From [Actinomadura] parvosata subsp. kistnae (GTDB lineage: Bacteria; Actinomycetota; Actinomycetes; Streptosporangiales; Streptosporangiaceae), in assembly GCF_900323885.1 (NCBI RefSeq), contig NZ_OOHJ01000005.1, positions 186,001-250,000 of the forward strand: DNA of 64,000 nt, given 5' to 3'. A model generated the notes under the pieces. That model was not told where the DNA came from, ran no database searches, and worked only from the letters and a program-made list of their open reading frames with translations. Shown piece by piece: positions 28,462 through 36,902 of the stretch. Each line of letters begins with the position of its first letter. The stretch's first letter is position 1. Position numbers and translations under genes: made by a program.

Positions 28462-29155
28462 CGACCAGGCGCGGCCCGCCCGCCATGGGGGAGCGGTGGA
28501 TCCACGCCGCCCGCGCCGGATGCTCGCTCCAGTGCCGGCGCACGTCCAGGTGACGGAAGAAGACCACCGCGCCCGGCGGCACCGCCCTGATGGCCGCGCC
28601 CGGCCGGACGAAGTCCGGGCACGCGTCCATCACGGCCGGCACCTCGCCCCCGCCCCTGGCCAGCCGCTCCCGCCTCGACAGGTACGCGTAGAAGCGGCGC
28701 ACGTCCTCGACGTCCTCCGGCTCCACGTACTCCGTGCACGCCCCGTTGTAGACGCGCAGCGCCCCGAACGGCGGCGCCTGCGGCGCGACGGTGTCCACGT
28801 GGAAGCCGCACCTGCCGGTCGGCGCCTCGGTGAAGGCCCGCACCAGCACCCGCCTGATGCCGCCCAGCTCGCACACCCGCTCCACCAGGTCGAGCAGGTC
28901 GGCCAGCAGCGCGTACCGCAGCGGCGCCTCCAGCGCGGCCAGCGCCGCGCGCGCCCAGACGGTCACCTGCCCGGCCGTCACCCCCTCCAGCGAGACGCGC
29001 GGCACCGTGAGCCGGCCCGTCTCGACCGCGCCGGCCAGCGCGCCCAGCCAGCCCTCGCCGGCCTCCTCCACGATCACCGCCGTCACCCCGTCGTCCGACG
29101 CCGGCGCGGCGGCGTGGGCCCGACCGGTGACCCGGCACACCCCTGCGATGGCCAT
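28421..29155 (-). CDS. DUF1826 family protein (2OG-oxygenase-like)
   Basis: The 244-residue protein matches DUF1826: GFHVDTV (H-x-D near 119-121), LRVYNGACTEYV, a late VPPGAVVFFR strand and IHRSPMAGGPRLVVNV, where His and Arg fit a 2-oxoglutarate oxygenase core. DUF1826 has no proven reaction. ATG 29155 is preceded by GGAGGAG at 5 bases. It lies 23 bp after the S8 protease gene on the same strand, so the two are probably co-transcribed. Confidence 0.77.
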   Translation of the reverse strand: MAIAGVCRVTGRAHAAAPASDDGVTAVIVEEAGEGWLGALAGAVETGRLTVPRVSLEGVTAGQVTVWARAALAALEAPLRYALLADLLDLVERVCELGGIRRVLVRAFTEAPTGRCGFHVDTVAPQAPPFGALRVYNGACTEYVEPEDVEDVRRFYAYLSRRERLARGGGEVPAVMDACPDFVRPGAAIRAVPPGAVVFFRHLDVRRHWSEHPARAAWIHRSPMAGGPRLVVNVSPAERRRRPR

Positions 29156-29178
29156 GCGGCCTCCTCCCGCGTGCGCGG

Positions 29179-31329
29179 CTACAGGCCCGAGACGGTCCAG
29201 GCGATCCCGTACCAGGTGTCGGCGGTGCCCGACCAGCGGCGCACGACGATCTCGTACGTCTGGCCCGGCGCCGCCGCGAACTCGGCGATCTCGTAGCTGT
29301 TGTCCCAGGAGCCGCTGCTCGCCACCCAGCCCCCGCCGGGCGCCCTGACGATCAGGTCGAGATCGACGGCCAGGAAGGAGACGATGGGCAGGCCGAACAG
29401 CGGCAGCTCCAGGACCGAGCTGTCCCACGCGAGGGCGACCTTCACCCGCGGCGCCAGCATGCGCCGCGGCACGCTCACCCGGTGGACGAACGTGGCCATG
29501 CGGTCGCCGCCGATGTCGGACGAGCGCAGCGTGCCCACGTCCCAGCCGCGCCGCGCCCCGGAGGAGTCCCTGACCTGGCGCGAGCGCGCGATCAGGGCGG
29601 CCTCCTGGCCGTCGAGAGCTCCGGAGCCGTCGCTCGCGTCCACGTGCGCCGCGAGGTCGCTCTGCCAGTCCGAGCCGCCCGGGTTGCGGCCGGCGGCGGC
29701 CAGCATGATCGCGCGGCAGCCCTCCGGCCACGACCGCAGCACCGCGTCCGCCTGCTGGATCAGCGCCACGCAGCCGGCCACCGCCGGGGCCGCGAGGCTC
29801 GTCCCCGACATGGTGGTGCCCACCGCGCTCACCCCGACGCCGTTGGCCGCCAGCTCCGGCAGCTCCCGGTCCGCGTGCGGGGCGGAGGGGTTGCGGAAGA
29901 CCGAGTCGCCGGACATCGCGCCCGCCGTGTCGTCGTGGTTGCCGACGGTCAGGCCGTTGTAGCCCTTGTGGTTGACGTACTCGTCCTCGGGCGGATGGAT
30001 GTCGTCGGCGTCGCCCTCCCAGTAGTTGCCCGCCGCCTGCACGATCGTCGGGTACGGCCAGTGCAGCGCCAGCCAGTCCTTGTAGACGTCGTCGAAGGAC
30101 AGCACGGCCGAGCCCGGCTCGCTGGCCCGGTGGAAGCTCTGGCTGACCACGGTGCAGCCCTGGTCCCGCACCGCCCAGCGCAGCGCCTCCAGCCCGTAGT
30201 CGTTGGCGGAGAACAGCTCGCAGCCGGGCGCGTGGCCGTGCGGCCGGTCCGCCTCGACGTTCTTGACGACGGCGTGCGTGAGGCGGGCGTGGGTGCTGGT
30301 CGAGGGCGTCGCGGTGAACGAGCCCGCGATGTCCAGGTCCTTCACGTCGTCGGGCCCGCTCTCCCAGACGGCCACCCGCACGCCCCGCCCGGTGAGCGAC
30401 AGGTTCTGCTGGGCCAGGTCGGACCTGGCCGCCTTCATCGAGTCGCCCAGGTCGTCCCGGCCCTCGCGCTCGTGCGGGAACAGCGCCGCGACCTCGTCCC
30501 GCCCCGCCAGGTCGGTGATCCGGTCGCGGGTCATCGTCGCGTAGACGACCGGCGCGACCGGGTCCGTGACGGCACGGTGGTCGTCGAACGCGTGCGCGAC
30601 CAGATCGCGCAGGTGCCGCGTGACCCGCGCGACCTGCTCGCCGAGACGGCGCTCCTCCGGGCCCGGCTCGTCGGCGGCCCGCTCCGGGTCCTTGTCGAAG
30701 CGCGGCGTGTCCTCCGGCAACCTGGCCCAGATCGCCACCGGGATCCGCTCGTCGTCGCGCGCCCGGCGCAGCCGCTCGCCCAGCGTCTCGTGGATCCTGC
30801 CGTGACGCTCGGCGTACCGCCGGCTCACCTCGCCCAGCACCGCCTCCGCCTCGACCCTGCGGCCGTTCTCGTCGAAGGCCAGCTCCACGGGCTCGCCGGT
30901 CTCCTCGTCCGTGGCCTTGACCAGGTCGAGGAACGGCCCGTCCGGGCGCGTGCCGAGCGGCACCCGCGTGGTGCCGACCTCGCCGAGCACCACCCTGGCG
31001 TGGCCGTCCACGCGCAGCCGCGCGCCCAGCTCCAGCGGCCGGTCGATCACCGTGAACGGCACGTCGAACGGCTCGGTGAGCCGGTGGCCCTGCGTGCTCA
31101 GCAGCTCCCCGACGACCAGGCGGTGCCGGCCGTGCGGCAGCTCCCCGTCCGGACGCACCAGAGCCGTGCGGCCGTCGGCGGTGACCTCGACCCGCACGCG
31201 CCGGCCCCGGATGCCGATCGCCCCCTGCGCCGACCTCGCGTCGATCGCCTCGTCGCACGAGACGGTGATCTCGGTGTCCCGGGTGATGAGCGCGCCCGCT
31301 GGAACGCTGACAGAGATGTGGACGGACAT
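29179..31329 (-). CDS. S8 subtilisin-like protease without signal peptide, unusual active site
   Basis: The 716-residue protein begins with a ~90-residue Ig-like/SbsA-type domain (ISVSVPAGAL to FDVPFTV), then a linker, the S8 catalytic domain (~310-545), and a C-terminal beta domain like a P-domain (FVHRVSVPRRML to the end). The usual Asp strand VAVxDTG reads VAVWESG, with Glu323 in place of Asp. The His is in STHARLTH (347 or 352), the oxyanion Asn in QAAGN, and the nucleophile in SGTSLAAP (Ser511). No signal peptide is visible, so it may act in the cytoplasm or be exported by another route. ATG 31329 has AGGAAGG upstream. Confidence 0.82.
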   Translation of the reverse strand: MSVHISVSVPAGALITRDTEITVSCDEAIDARSAQGAIGIRGRRVRVEVTADGRTALVRPDGELPHGRHRLVVGELLSTQGHRLTEPFDVPFTVIDRPLELGARLRVDGHARVVLGEVGTTRVPLGTRPDGPFLDLVKATDEETGEPVELAFDENGRRVEAEAVLGEVSRRYAERHGRIHETLGERLRRARDDERIPVAIWARLPEDTPRFDKDPERAADEPGPEERRLGEQVARVTRHLRDLVAHAFDDHRAVTDPVAPVVYATMTRDRITDLAGRDEVAALFPHEREGRDDLGDSMKAARSDLAQQNLSLTGRGVRVAVWESGPDDVKDLDIAGSFTATPSTSTHARLTHAVVKNVEADRPHGHAPGCELFSANDYGLEALRWAVRDQGCTVVSQSFHRASEPGSAVLSFDDVYKDWLALHWPYPTIVQAAGNYWEGDADDIHPPEDEYVNHKGYNGLTVGNHDDTAGAMSGDSVFRNPSAPHADRELPELAANGVGVSAVGTTMSGTSLAAPAVAGCVALIQQADAVLRSWPEGCRAIMLAAAGRNPGGSDWQSDLAAHVDASDGSGALDGQEAALIARSRQVRDSSGARRGWDVGTLRSSDIGGDRMATFVHRVSVPRRMLAPRVKVALAWDSSVLELPLFGLPIVSFLAVDLDLIVRAPGGGWVASSGSWDNSYEIAEFAAAPGQTYEIVVRRWSGTADTWYGIAWTVSGL

Positions 31330-31391
31330 GGCACCCCGCCTTCCTGGCTGAACCGGTACCGGGCCCGTGAAAAGAATGACCCCTGGCAAAC

Positions 31392-31407
31392 CTGGCGAAC
31401 TAGCCAG
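31392..31407. promoter_or_regulatory. Small inverted repeat upstream of the S8 protease gene
   Basis: CTGGC (31392-31396) and GCCAG (31403-31407) flank six bases in the 210-bp gap between the S8 gene and the divergent GH16 gene. It could be an operator; the arms are only 5 bp. Confidence 0.25.
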
Positions 31408-31539
31408 AGTCCCTGACCGTTCAGTAGCAAAAGCGGCACGCTGCGGAGAGCGGCGAAGATCACCCCCTCCCGGATCGCCGTCCCGTCGGGCATACTGATG
31501 CCGCCCGACCATGATCACTGACCCGAGCGGGGGCCGTTT

Positions 31540-32475
31540 GTGCTGAACGCCGACCACGATTCCGGGCAAGGCGTCAACCGGCGCCGGCTGCTGACCTCCG
31601 CCCTGGCCTTCGGCGGCCTGTCACTCGGGCTGACGGCGCTGCCCACGAGCGCGCAGGCCAGGTCCTCCCGCACCCGCCGCGCGGGCACCTGGGAGAACGT
31701 CGTCGAGAAGTCGTCCTTCGCCAGCCGCACGGCCTTCGACCGGGAGTGGAACCTCCTCTACCCCTGGGACGGCGACCGGACCACCCACAACGGCGCCGCC
31801 ACGATGAAGGAGAGCCAGATCTCCCTGTCCGGCGGCGTGCTGACCCTGACCGCCACCCGCCTGTCCGCCTCGCCCGGCCTCAGCTCGCACCCGCCGCACG
31901 CCCCGCTGTGGTGGAACTCCGGCGCCGTCCACGCCAAAGAGCAGATCATCGTCAACGACCAGTTCCCCGAGTACGACATCGAGGGCGAGTTCAGGGCCGA
32001 CACCGGGCCCGGCGTCTGGCCGGCGTTCTGGACGACCGGCGTCTGGCCGTCCTGGCCGCCCGAGTCCGACATCCTCGAGTACGTCGGCGCGCCCACCAAC
32101 CTCTTCAACACCCGGAACAAGACCGCCACCGGCGACGCGCGAGAGCACCAGGACGGCGACAGCTACGTCACCCGCACCGCCGTGCCGGTCGCCGACCCCG
32201 GCGCGGAGTTCGTCAAGTACCGCGTCTGGATGTACAAGGACGGCGACGACGTCGGCCTCGAGTACTACCTCGGCGGCGACTGGGTGGCCGACCACGTCGG
32301 CAAGGGCTGGGCCGGCGTCCCCATGTGGCTCATCATCAACCTGCAGATGGGCAGCTACGCGTCGGGCCTGAACGGGCCGGGCGACGCCGGCTGGGCGGAC
32401 CAGCTCCCGGGCCCCACCACCGACACCCGCCTCCAGGCCCGCAACGTGTGGGTCGGCCGCACCCGCGCCTGGTGA
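31540..32475 (+). CDS. Secreted glycoside hydrolase family 16
   Basis: The 311-residue exported enzyme starts with a Tat-type signal (NRRRLLTSALAFG, cleavage near SAQA). The GH16 active site ExDxxE is visible as ESDILE (E175, D177, E180), preceded by GVWPAFWTTG. Typical members cut beta-1,3/1,4 glucans, agar-type or related polymers; the exact substrate is not predictable. GTG 31540 has GGGGG at 7 bases. A PHB-depolymerase-like secreted enzyme follows on the same strand, 123 bp downstream. Confidence 0.9.
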   Translation: MLNADHDSGQGVNRRRLLTSALAFGGLSLGLTALPTSAQARSSRTRRAGTWENVVEKSSFASRTAFDREWNLLYPWDGDRTTHNGAATMKESQISLSGGVLTLTATRLSASPGLSSHPPHAPLWWNSGAVHAKEQIIVNDQFPEYDIEGEFRADTGPGVWPAFWTTGVWPSWPPESDILEYVGAPTNLFNTRNKTATGDAREHQDGDSYVTRTAVPVADPGAEFVKYRVWMYKDGDDVGLEYYLGGDWVADHVGKGWAGVPMWLIINLQMGSYASGLNGPGDAGWADQLPGPTTDTRLQARNVWVGRTRAW

Positions 32476-32598
32476 CCCCCTGAGTCCACCGGCGGCCTGT
32501 CAAGAGTGTGTCGCGACACCATGTCAGGGACGGCTCCCGGCATCTAACGTGCGCTGCAACCCCCCAGAAGAGTCGTGCCAGCAGCGAGGAGCCGTTCC

Positions 32599-33804
32599 AT
32601 GGCCGCCACTCTTTTCACCCGCGCTCTCGTCACCCTCCTCCTGGCCGTCCTGCCGTGGGCGGCCCTGTCCGTACGGCAGCCCGCCCGGGCCGCGTCCCTG
32701 ACCCAGGTCACCTCGTTCGGCGCCAACCCCGGCAACCTCACCATGTACGCCTACCGCCCCGACGGGCTCGCGAGCGGACGCCCGCTCGTCGTCCTGCTGC
32801 ACGGCTGCACCCAGAACGCCGACGGCTACTTCACCAACTCCGGCTGGCGCAAGTACGCCGACCAGTGGGGCTTCACCCTCGTACTCGCGCAGACCGGCAG
32901 CGCGAACAACTCCACCGGCTGCTTCAACTGGTTCCAGACCGGCGACACCACGCGCGGCCAGGGCGAGGCCGCCTCCATCCGCAGCATGGTCTCCTACGCC
33001 GTGTCCACCTACGGCTCCGACCCGCGGCGGGTCCACGTCAGCGGGCTCTCGGCGGGCGGGGCCATGGCGGCGGTCATGCTGGCCACGTACCCCGACGTGT
33101 TCGCGTCCGGCTCGATCGGCGCCGGCCTGGCCTACCGGTGCGCCACCAGCCTCACCCAGGCGTCCAGCTGCCAGTACGGCCCCACCAGCCGGACCCCGCG
33201 CCAGTGGGGCGACCTGGTCCGCGCCGCCCACTCCGGCTACCCGGGCCCGTACCCGCGCGTGGCCATCTGGCAGGGCCAGTCCGACTACACCGTGGTGCCC
33301 GCGAACGGCAGGCAACTGCGCGACCAGTGGACCGACGTCCGCGGCGTCTCCCAGACCCCGACCGCCACCCGCTCCCTCACCGGCGGCACCACCCTGACCG
33401 TGTACGGCGACGACGACGTACGCCTGTACGAGATCGCCGGCCTCGGCCACGGCCTCCCGGTCGACCCGGGCAGCGGCGCCGACCAGTGCGGCGCCACGGC
33501 CGCCTTCTTCCTGGACGCCATCTGCTCCGCCTACCACGACGCCCGCTTCTTCGGCCTCGACACCGACGCCCCGACCCCCACTCCCACGCCCACCCCGACC
33601 CCCACCCCGACGCCCACGGTGCCGGGGGCGTGCGTGCGGGCCAGCAACTACGCCCACACCACCGGCGGGCGCGCCCACCAGGTGAGCGGCTACACCTACG
33701 CCAACGGCTCCAACGACCCGATGGGCCTGTGGAACACCTTCACCATCCACAGCCTCCGCCAGACCGGCCCTGACCACTGGGTGCTCGCCGACGGCGAGTG
33801 CTGA
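32599..33804 (+). CDS. Secreted PHB depolymerase-type esterase
   Basis: The 401-residue exported protein has a Sec signal (cleavage near ARAASL), a catalytic domain of the type 1 short-chain PHB depolymerase/feruloyl esterase family, a PT-rich linker and a C-terminal ~55-residue module. The lipase box is GLSAGG (Ser151). LLHGCTQNADGY is the conserved oxyanion segment, and the late GLGHGLPVDP holds the catalytic His. The PT linker (TPTPTPTP...) joins a substrate-binding type module. ATG 32599 has GAGGAG at 7 bases. Confidence 0.9.
   Translation: MAATLFTRALVTLLLAVLPWAALSVRQPARAASLTQVTSFGANPGNLTMYAYRPDGLASGRPLVVLLHGCTQNADGYFTNSGWRKYADQWGFTLVLAQTGSANNSTGCFNWFQTGDTTRGQGEAASIRSMVSYAVSTYGSDPRRVHVSGLSAGGAMAAVMLATYPDVFASGSIGAGLAYRCATSLTQASSCQYGPTSRTPRQWGDLVRAAHSGYPGPYPRVAIWQGQSDYTVVPANGRQLRDQWTDVRGVSQTPTATRSLTGGTTLTVYGDDDVRLYEIAGLGHGLPVDPGSGADQCGATAAFFLDAICSAYHDARFFGLDTDAPTPTPTPTPTPTPTPTVPGACVRASNYAHTTGGRAHQVSGYTYANGSNDPMGLWNTFTIHSLRQTGPDHWVLADGEC
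33571..33622 (+). repeat. In-frame Pro-Thr linker repeat
   Basis: Repeats of cc(c/g)ac(c/t)cc encode the PT linker of the esterase. They have the codon style of a flexible interdomain linker. Confidence 0.7.
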
Positions 33805-34500
33805 GCGCCCCCTCAGCAGGTGTCTTTCCGCCCGGCCTCAGCCGCGCCGTCCGCCCGGCCGAGGCCGGCGTCGCGGGCCCGGCGTCGGGAGTCGCGGGTC
33901 CGGCGTCGGGCCCCGGCATCGGTCGGGGCCCGGCATCGGTCGGGGCCCGGCATCGCAGGCCCGGCAGCGCCGGTCGCTCCGGCACGGACGCAGTCCCCCA
34001 CCCGCGCCCGTCACTCCCGCCCTCCTCACCCGCGCCCGTCACTCCGCCTTCGCCCTCGCCCCGCCCTTCGGCCACGCCCTCACCCCCGCCTTCGCCCTCG
34101 CCCCGCCCTTTGCCCCGCCCTCGCCCCCTCCTTCGCCCTCACCCGCGCCCTCACCCGCGCCCTCACCCGCGCCCTCACCCGCGCCCTCACCCGCGCCCTC
34201 ACCCGCGCCCGTCACTCCCGCCTTCGCCTCGCCCCGCCCTTCGGCCACGCCCTCACCCCCGCCTTCGGCCATGCCCCCGCCTTCGGCCACGCTCTCGGCC
34301 ACGCCCCCGCCCCAGGCGACGCCCCACCCCCGACCACAGCCACGAGGGCTTGGGCGAGCGCCCGCCACCCGTGGCCCTGCCGGTTCCTGCCCATCGGGTG
34401 CAACCACTGCGGCGTCCCCACGCGCCCGTAATAGAGCAGACCTTACAAACATTCCCAGATTTCCCCACGAGCACGTTGATCGTCCCTTAGCCGGCGTGCT
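33805..34500. repeat. Intergenic low-complexity region with several repeat families
   Basis: About 700 bp without a gene. It holds a 17-bp repeat (ggtcggggcccggcatc, about three copies, 33905-33954), then C-rich sequence, then five perfect 12-bp units acccgcgccctc (34141-34200) plus a partial one, then gccttcggccac-type repeats to about 34315. Open frames in it are low-complexity and unsupported. Confidence 0.8.
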
Positions 34501-34506
34501 AGTAAT

Positions 34507-34519
34507 GAAGGAAACCTTC
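34507..34519. promoter_or_regulatory. Palindrome upstream of the phosphatase gene
   Basis: GAAGG-AAA-CCTTC (34507-34519) is an exact inverted repeat 19 bases before the phosphatase ATG, in an AT-richer stretch. It may be an operator. Confidence 0.4.
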
Positions 34520-34537
34520 GTAAGACAGGAGTCGCCC

Positions 34538-35233
34538 ATGCCGGTCGCGACCGCGTTACGGTGGCCCGGATGTGACAACGCCCGCGACCTGGGCGGCCTG
34601 CCCACCTCCGACGGCGGCCGCATCAGGAAGGGCGCCCTGTTCCGCTCCGACCGCCCGCGACCGGCCGGCGTCGAGGCGGTGCTGGCCTCCGGCGTACGGC
34701 TCCTCATCGACCTGCGCCTGCCCGCCGAGTGCGCGGCCGACCCGAGCCCGCTCGCCGGCCACCCCGTCTACCGCAACCTGCCGGTGCTGCGCGAGGAGGA
34801 CACCGTCCTGGAGGCCATGGCCGAGACGCTGCCCGGCATCTACCGGGCCATCCTCGACCGGGGCGCCGACCGGATCGCCCGCGTCCTCGCCGCCATCGCC
34901 ATCGCCCCGCCCGGCGGCGTGCTCGTGCACTGCCACGCCGGCCGCGACCGTACGGGGCTCGTCGTCGCCCTGGCCCTGACGCTGGCCGGCGTCCCCGACG
35001 AGGAGATCGCCCGCGACTACGCCCGCACCGCCGCCTGCCTGACCCCGGACCCCGGCGAACGGGCCCGCCGCCTGGCCGCGCAGATCACCGCCGACACGAT
35101 GCTGGAAACCCTGGCCTACCTGCGCGAACGGTACGGCGGCGCGGTGCCGTACCTGGGGCTCGACGAATCACTCACGAGCCGGCTCAAAACCCGCCTGACC
35201 GAAGCACAGCCCGCTTCAAGCACCGCCGAATGA
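34538..35233 (+). CDS. Tyrosine-protein phosphatase family protein
   Basis: The 231-residue protein has the C-x5-R phosphatase loop HCHAGRDRTGL (Cys132, Arg138), the early LGGLPTSDGG and LFRSDRP segments and the general-acid-type region of the PTP/PTEN-like bacterial family (Wzb-unrelated, MptpB-like). It should dephosphorylate phosphotyrosine or phosphoinositide-like substrates. ATG 34538 is preceded by AGGAG at 7 bases. Confidence 0.85.
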   Translation: MPVATALRWPGCDNARDLGGLPTSDGGRIRKGALFRSDRPRPAGVEAVLASGVRLLIDLRLPAECAADPSPLAGHPVYRNLPVLREEDTVLEAMAETLPGIYRAILDRGADRIARVLAAIAIAPPGGVLVHCHAGRDRTGLVVALALTLAGVPDEEIARDYARTAACLTPDPGERARRLAAQITADTMLETLAYLRERYGGAVPYLGLDESLTSRLKTRLTEAQPASSTAE

Positions 35234-35316
35234 AGCACCGCCGGGTGAGGCGCCGCCGCTTCAAGCACCCCGATTGCAGCACAGCCGATCAAGCACCGCC
35301 GATTCAAGCAGCGGCA
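35215..35316. repeat. Degenerate ~15-bp repeats across the phosphatase 3' end
   Basis: Six or seven imperfect copies of ttcaagcaccgccga run from the last phosphatase codons into the gap before the next gene. Confidence 0.65.
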
Positions 35317-35336
35317 GGACCTTCAGGAGACGCATC

Positions 35337-36671
35337 GTGCTCAAGCGATTAGCCGCCCCGCTCCTCCTCCTAGCCTCCCTCCTCATCGTCCCCACTCCGG
35401 CCCAGGCCGCCACCGGCCGCGCGCTGACCGCCGCGGAGCTGGCCCAGGTGCGCCCGCTGACGTTCACCTCGACCCTCGCCGCCCGCGACACCGTGGCCGC
35501 CACGCTCCCGGTGACCAAGGTGAGCATGAGCACCGTCATCGGCGGCGGCTACACCACCCGCGCCATCTGCCACCCCACCAACCTCAGGCTCTCCGCCACG
35601 GTCACCGGCTTCTGCTGGAACACCACCGACGACACCACCGCCAACTGGTTCCCGCAGGGCATCACCGGCAGCGGCGACGGCGTGAACGGCTCCGTGCTCT
35701 ACCCGCCCTGCGAGGGCTGCGCGGGCCGCAAGATCGTCGCGGTGAGCTGGCGCAGCGGCGCCTCCCACGAGTACGGGGCGAACCGGCTGGCCAGGGTCAC
35801 GTTCGTGGACGTCACCGCAGGGACCGCGGGCGCGCCGTACCGGCACGCCCTGCTCGTCGAGCCCGACGGCAGCGCCGAAGGCTTTCGCGAGATCGCCAGC
35901 CACGCCGACGGCATCTCCTGGTACGGCAACAAGCTCTTCCTCGTCACCGGCGGCGACCCGGACGTGTCCGGCGGCGACCGGCTGGTCCGCGTCTTCGACC
36001 TCACCCACTTCTGGCGCATGAGCTCCACCACGTCCGGGAACGTCGGCTGCGCCGGCGGCGTCTGCTCGGCCGCGTTCTCGGGCTTCGCCCTGCCGCAGAT
36101 CGGCTACTACCGGCTCAGCCCCTCCGCGGTCTGCGCCAGCCTCGACCTGACCAGGCCATGCCTGAACGGGGTCTCGCTCGACCGCTCCGGCACCGACCAC
36201 CTGACCACCGTCGAGTACCGCAAGGGCGGCTCCGGCGGCAAGATCCTGCGCTGGCCGCTCGACGCCGCCACCGCCCTGCTCAGGACCGGCTCCGACGGGC
36301 TCGTCCGCCCCACCGAGGGGTGGTTCAGCCCGGTCTGGGACGTCCAGGGCGGCGTGTTCACCGGCGGCCGTGGCGTCCTCGTCGGGCTGTGCCCGGAAGG
36401 GTCGCCGTCCGTCACGTACATGCCGGGCGGGACCGCCAGCGTCTACGGGGAGTTCAGGAAGTCGTGCCTGCACCGCGTCACGCTCTCCGCCGACCGCGCC
36501 ACGCTCGACGTCCACTACCTGACGACCGCTCCGGGCAACGCGCAGAACGTGTCCTACTGGCCGGCGAGCGGGGAGATGTGGCTGGTGAACGAGTTCCGCG
36601 GCGACTACGACGGCGTCTACGACAGCGACCGCCTGGTCCTGGCGGTGACCTGCCCCAACCTCGACTGCTGA
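35337..36671 (+). CDS. Secreted protein of unknown function
   Basis: The 444-residue protein has a Sec signal (MLKRLAAPLLLLASLL, cleavage near AQAA). The mature part has paired Cys (CEGCAGRK; GCAGGVC; LDC end) and repeating beta strands with a WDVQGG and LWLVNEF-like style, so a beta-propeller-like fold is possible. No family is recognised. GTG 35337 has AGGAG at 8 bases. It follows the phosphatase gene on the same strand. Confidence 0.75.
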   Translation: MLKRLAAPLLLLASLLIVPTPAQAATGRALTAAELAQVRPLTFTSTLAARDTVAATLPVTKVSMSTVIGGGYTTRAICHPTNLRLSATVTGFCWNTTDDTTANWFPQGITGSGDGVNGSVLYPPCEGCAGRKIVAVSWRSGASHEYGANRLARVTFVDVTAGTAGAPYRHALLVEPDGSAEGFREIASHADGISWYGNKLFLVTGGDPDVSGGDRLVRVFDLTHFWRMSSTTSGNVGCAGGVCSAAFSGFALPQIGYYRLSPSAVCASLDLTRPCLNGVSLDRSGTDHLTTVEYRKGGSGGKILRWPLDAATALLRTGSDGLVRPTEGWFSPVWDVQGGVFTGGRGVLVGLCPEGSPSVTYMPGGTASVYGEFRKSCLHRVTLSADRATLDVHYLTTAPGNAQNVSYWPASGEMWLVNEFRGDYDGVYDSDRLVLAVTCPNLDC

Positions 36672-36754
36672 CCGACCTCCACCCCTTCCCCGCCTCCACC
36701 CCTTCGCGACCGCTTCCCCGCCTCCACCCCTTCGCCACCTTCGCCCCTTCGCCA

Positions 36755-36826
36755 CCTTCGCCCCTTCCCCTGCCTTCGCCCCTTCCCCTGCCTTCGCCCC
36801 TTCCCCTGCCTTCGCCCCTTCGCCTG
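36755..36826. repeat. Four 18-bp tandem repeats
   Basis: The unit ccttcgccccttcccctg repeats at 36755, 36773 and 36791 exactly, and at 36809 with one change. It lies in a C/T-rich 230-bp gap without other features, where it may also act as a transcription end. Confidence 0.85.
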
Positions 36827-36902
36827 CCTTCACCCCTTCACCACCTTCACTGCTGCCGGGCTCCGCAACGGCCTGCCTGTGGGCGCCGCGCCCCGCTGCA
36901 GG

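Noticed and set aside
33805..34490. Long open frames on both strands in the low-complexity gap.
   Set aside because: They are made only of simple repeats and lack a ribosome binding site or a known motif.
36672..36902. Frame encoding Gly-Glu-Ala-Lys repeats on the minus strand.
   Set aside because: It is a translation of the 18-bp repeat and lacks a start context.
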